DNA from: Acidovorax sp. SUPP3334
Lineage (GTDB): Bacteria; Pseudomonadota; Gammaproteobacteria; Burkholderiales; Burkholderiaceae_C
NCBI RefSeq assembly: GCF_030159055.1
Contig: NZ_BQXQ01000018.1
Coordinates: 37,753-101,752, forward strand
DNA length: 64,000 nucleotides
Direction of reading: 5' to 3'
Each line of letters opens with the position of its first letter. The first letter of the stretch is position 1. The notes under the pieces are model-generated. The model was not told the origin of the DNA. It searched no databases and saw only the letters and a program-made list of their open reading frames with translations. The position numbers and the translations under genes were made by a program. Positions 62,800 to 64,000 of this stretch are shown here, piece by piece.

Positions 62800-63660
62800 A
62801 TGAGCATCTACCTGCTACAGGTCATCAACGGGATCGGCATCGGCATGCTGTATTTCCTGCTGGCCGTCGGCCTGTCCATCGTTTTCGGCCTGCTGCGCTT
62901 CGTGAACTTCGCGCATGGCGCGTTCTACCTGCTGGGCGCGTATTTCTGCTACCAGATGACGCGCTGGGGCCTGAGCTTCTGGCTCGCGCTGGCCGTGGTG
63001 CCGATCGTGGTGGGCGCCCTGGGCTGGCTGACCGAAAAGCTGGTGCTGCGCCACGTGTACGCCAAGCCGCACGAGTTTCACATCCTCGTCACCGTGGGGC
63101 TGGCGCTGGCCGTGCAGGAACTGGTGATCCTGCAATGGGGCCCGCTGGGCGACAGCGTGGCGGTGCCCGACCTGCTGCAGGGCGTGGTGATGTGGGGCAG
63201 CTTCGTCTATCCGAAGTACCGGCTGTTCGTCATCGGCTTCACGGCCGTGCTCGCCGTGGGCCTTTGGTATGCGCTGGAGGGCACGCGCCTGGGCAGTGCG
63301 GTGCGTGCCGGCAGCGAATCGACCGAGATGGTGTCGCTGCTGGGCATCAACGTGTTCCGCATCTTCAGCCTGGTGTTCGCCCTGGGCGCTGCCACGGCGG
63401 CCATCGCGGGCGTGCTGGCCGCCCCCATCCGCGGGGCCGAGCCCTTCATGGGCATCGAGGCGCTGGGCGTGGCCTTCGTGGTCGTGGTGGTGGGCGGCAT
63501 GGGCAGCTTCGGCGGCGCGCTGGTCGGTGGCCTCTTGATCGGCATCGTGCAAAGCGTGATGAGCACGGTGTGGCCTGAAGGGGCGCGCCTGATGATCTAC
63601 ATCGCCATGGCGGCCGTGCTGCTGTTGCGCCCGCATGGCCTGCTGGGCCGCAAAGGATGA
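62800..63660 (+). CDS. branched-chain amino acid ABC transporter permease, LivH-type
   Basis: 286 residues with about eight membrane helices. Family blocks: LLAVGLSIVFGLLRFVNFAH with GAFYLLGAYF near the start, GLALAVQELVILQWGPLG, the EAA-like loop VRAGSESTEMVSLLGINVFR, ALGAATAAIAGVLAAPIRGA and VVVVGGMGSFGGALVGGLLI. It would form half of the membrane channel with LivM. Preceded by the broken binding-protein gene and followed after 8 bp by LivM. Confidence 0.93.
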   Translation: MSIYLLQVINGIGIGMLYFLLAVGLSIVFGLLRFVNFAHGAFYLLGAYFCYQMTRWGLSFWLALAVVPIVVGALGWLTEKLVLRHVYAKPHEFHILVTVGLALAVQELVILQWGPLGDSVAVPDLLQGVVMWGSFVYPKYRLFVIGFTAVLAVGLWYALEGTRLGSAVRAGSESTEMVSLLGINVFRIFSLVFALGAATAAIAGVLAAPIRGAEPFMGIEALGVAFVVVVVGGMGSFGGALVGGLLIGIVQSVMSTVWPEGARLMIYIAMAAVLLLRPHGLLGRKG

Positions 63661-63668
63661 ACCCCGCC

Positions 63669-64000
63669 ATGACGATCTTGCGCAAACACTTTCATCTGCC
63701 GCTGGCGCTGGCCTTCGTGCTGGCGATGCCGCTCACCATGCAATCCGGATCGCTCGCCAGCGAGGTGCTGATCTATGGCCTGGCGGCCATGGGCTGCAAC
63801 CTGCTGCTGGGCCACACGGGGCTGCTGTCCTTCGGGCAGGGCATCTTCTTCGGCCTGGGCAGCTACACCATCGCGCTCACGCTCACGCTCACGCTCACGC
63901 TCACGCTCACGCTCACGCTCACGCTCACGCTCACGCTCACGCTCACGCTCACGCTCACGCTCACGCTCACGCTCACGCTCACGCTCACGCTCACGCTCAC
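63669..64000 (+). CDS. branched-chain amino acid ABC transporter permease, LivM-type (partial, runs off window)
   Basis: From ATG 63669 the first residues are normal for LivM (FHLPLALAFVLAMPLTMQSG, IYGLAAMGCNLLLGHTGLLS, FGQGIFFGLGSYTIA). From 63875 to the window end the frame reads only Leu-Thr because of 21 GCTCAC units. The hexamer keeps the frame, so the gene could still be open, but a membrane helix expanded by 40 or more Leu-Thr residues would be unusual. The rest of the gene is outside the window. Confidence 0.75.
   Translation, partial: MTILRKHFHLPLALAFVLAMPLTMQSGSLASEVLIYGLAAMGCNLLLGHTGLLSFGQGIFFGLGSYTIALTLTLTLTLTLTLTLTLTLTLTLTLTLTLTLTLTLTLTLTL
63875..64000. repeat. hexanucleotide tract, at least 21 GCTCAC units
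   Basis: Exactly 126 bases of perfect GCTCAC repetition up to the last base of the window. No variant unit is seen. The true length is unknown because the window ends inside it. It may be a genuine simple-sequence locus in the LivM gene or an assembly/contig-end artefact. Confidence 0.9.

Overview
The window is GC-rich DNA that reads as the chromosome of a comamonad beta-proteobacterium. Three lines point to a plant-associated Acidovorax/Paracidovorax-like strain: several Bug-type (tripartite tricarboxylate) solute-binding proteins with FCD-GntR or LysR regulators; a family of short palindromic intergenic repeats of the comamonad type; and type III effector signatures. The effector signatures are two LRR-Fic-like genes, each preceded by a PIP box plus a spaced -10 element, and the C-terminal half of an M91-peptidase (XopG/HopH-like) effector. 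Genus is inferred from content, not from a marker gene.

Layout. 1-1.0 kb: relics (C-terminal end of a phytase-like esterase joined to the start of an IS630-type transposase). 1.0-3.6 kb: a TelA-type toxic-anion-resistance gene with a YiaA/B membrane protein, convergent with an unknown membrane protein. 4-9 kb: GlpQ-type phosphodiesterase, GST, SDR and a UvrD-like helicase. 9.1-14.7 kb: topoisomerase III carrying a C-terminal SWIB domain, divergent from a SET-domain methyltransferase, then birA and a SPOR protein. 14.8-18.4 kb: the LRR-Fic-like effector paralogues. 18.4-21.4 kb: N-formylglutamate deformylase and a Bug protein, divergent from a LysR regulator. 21.5-23.3 kb: an IS5-family element between a beheaded Crp-family regulator and the beheaded M91 effector.

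23.4-37.9 kb holds a membrane-associated cluster (amine-oxidase-like flavoprotein, membrane aminopropyltransferase, DUF350, DUF4178, SPFH/SHOCT protein) into which a complete type I restriction-modification operon (hsdM-hsdS-AlbA_2 ATPase-hsdR) has been placed, head to tail, with 1-nt stop/start overlaps. 38-39.6 kb contains eroded fragments (toxin-like C-terminus, DUF2061 end) and a flagellar rod-like protein. 39.8-44.0 kb is a sugar-acid type operon: GntR, IlvD/Edd dehydratase, RraA-like aldolase, Bug protein.

44.1-54.95 kb is a complete type I-F CRISPR-Cas locus (cas1, cas2-3, csy1-4) all on the + strand, followed by an AT-rich leader and an array of 27 full 28-bp repeats plus a degenerate 28th, with uniform 32-bp spacers. 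55-59.2 kb: LysR regulator divergent from a beta-alanine/omega-amino-acid transaminase and MmsA-type semialdehyde dehydrogenase. 59.3-60.9 kb: an OmpA-like lipoprotein and a secreted protein/amidase-like gene pair, the latter interrupted by a pentanucleotide repeat. 61-64 kb: FadR-type regulator with a clear operator, a broken branched-chain amino acid binding-protein gene, LivH, and the start of LivM running into a GCTCAC hexanucleotide tract that reaches the window end.

No tRNA, rRNA or prophage was seen. The most promising unusual items are the PIP-box-driven tandem LRR genes with a Fic-like motif lacking the catalytic His, the SWIB-topoisomerase/SET neighbours, the dispersed two-hairpin repeat (one copy inside a coding sequence), the restriction operon inside the SPFH/aminopropyltransferase cluster, and the two simple-sequence tracts.
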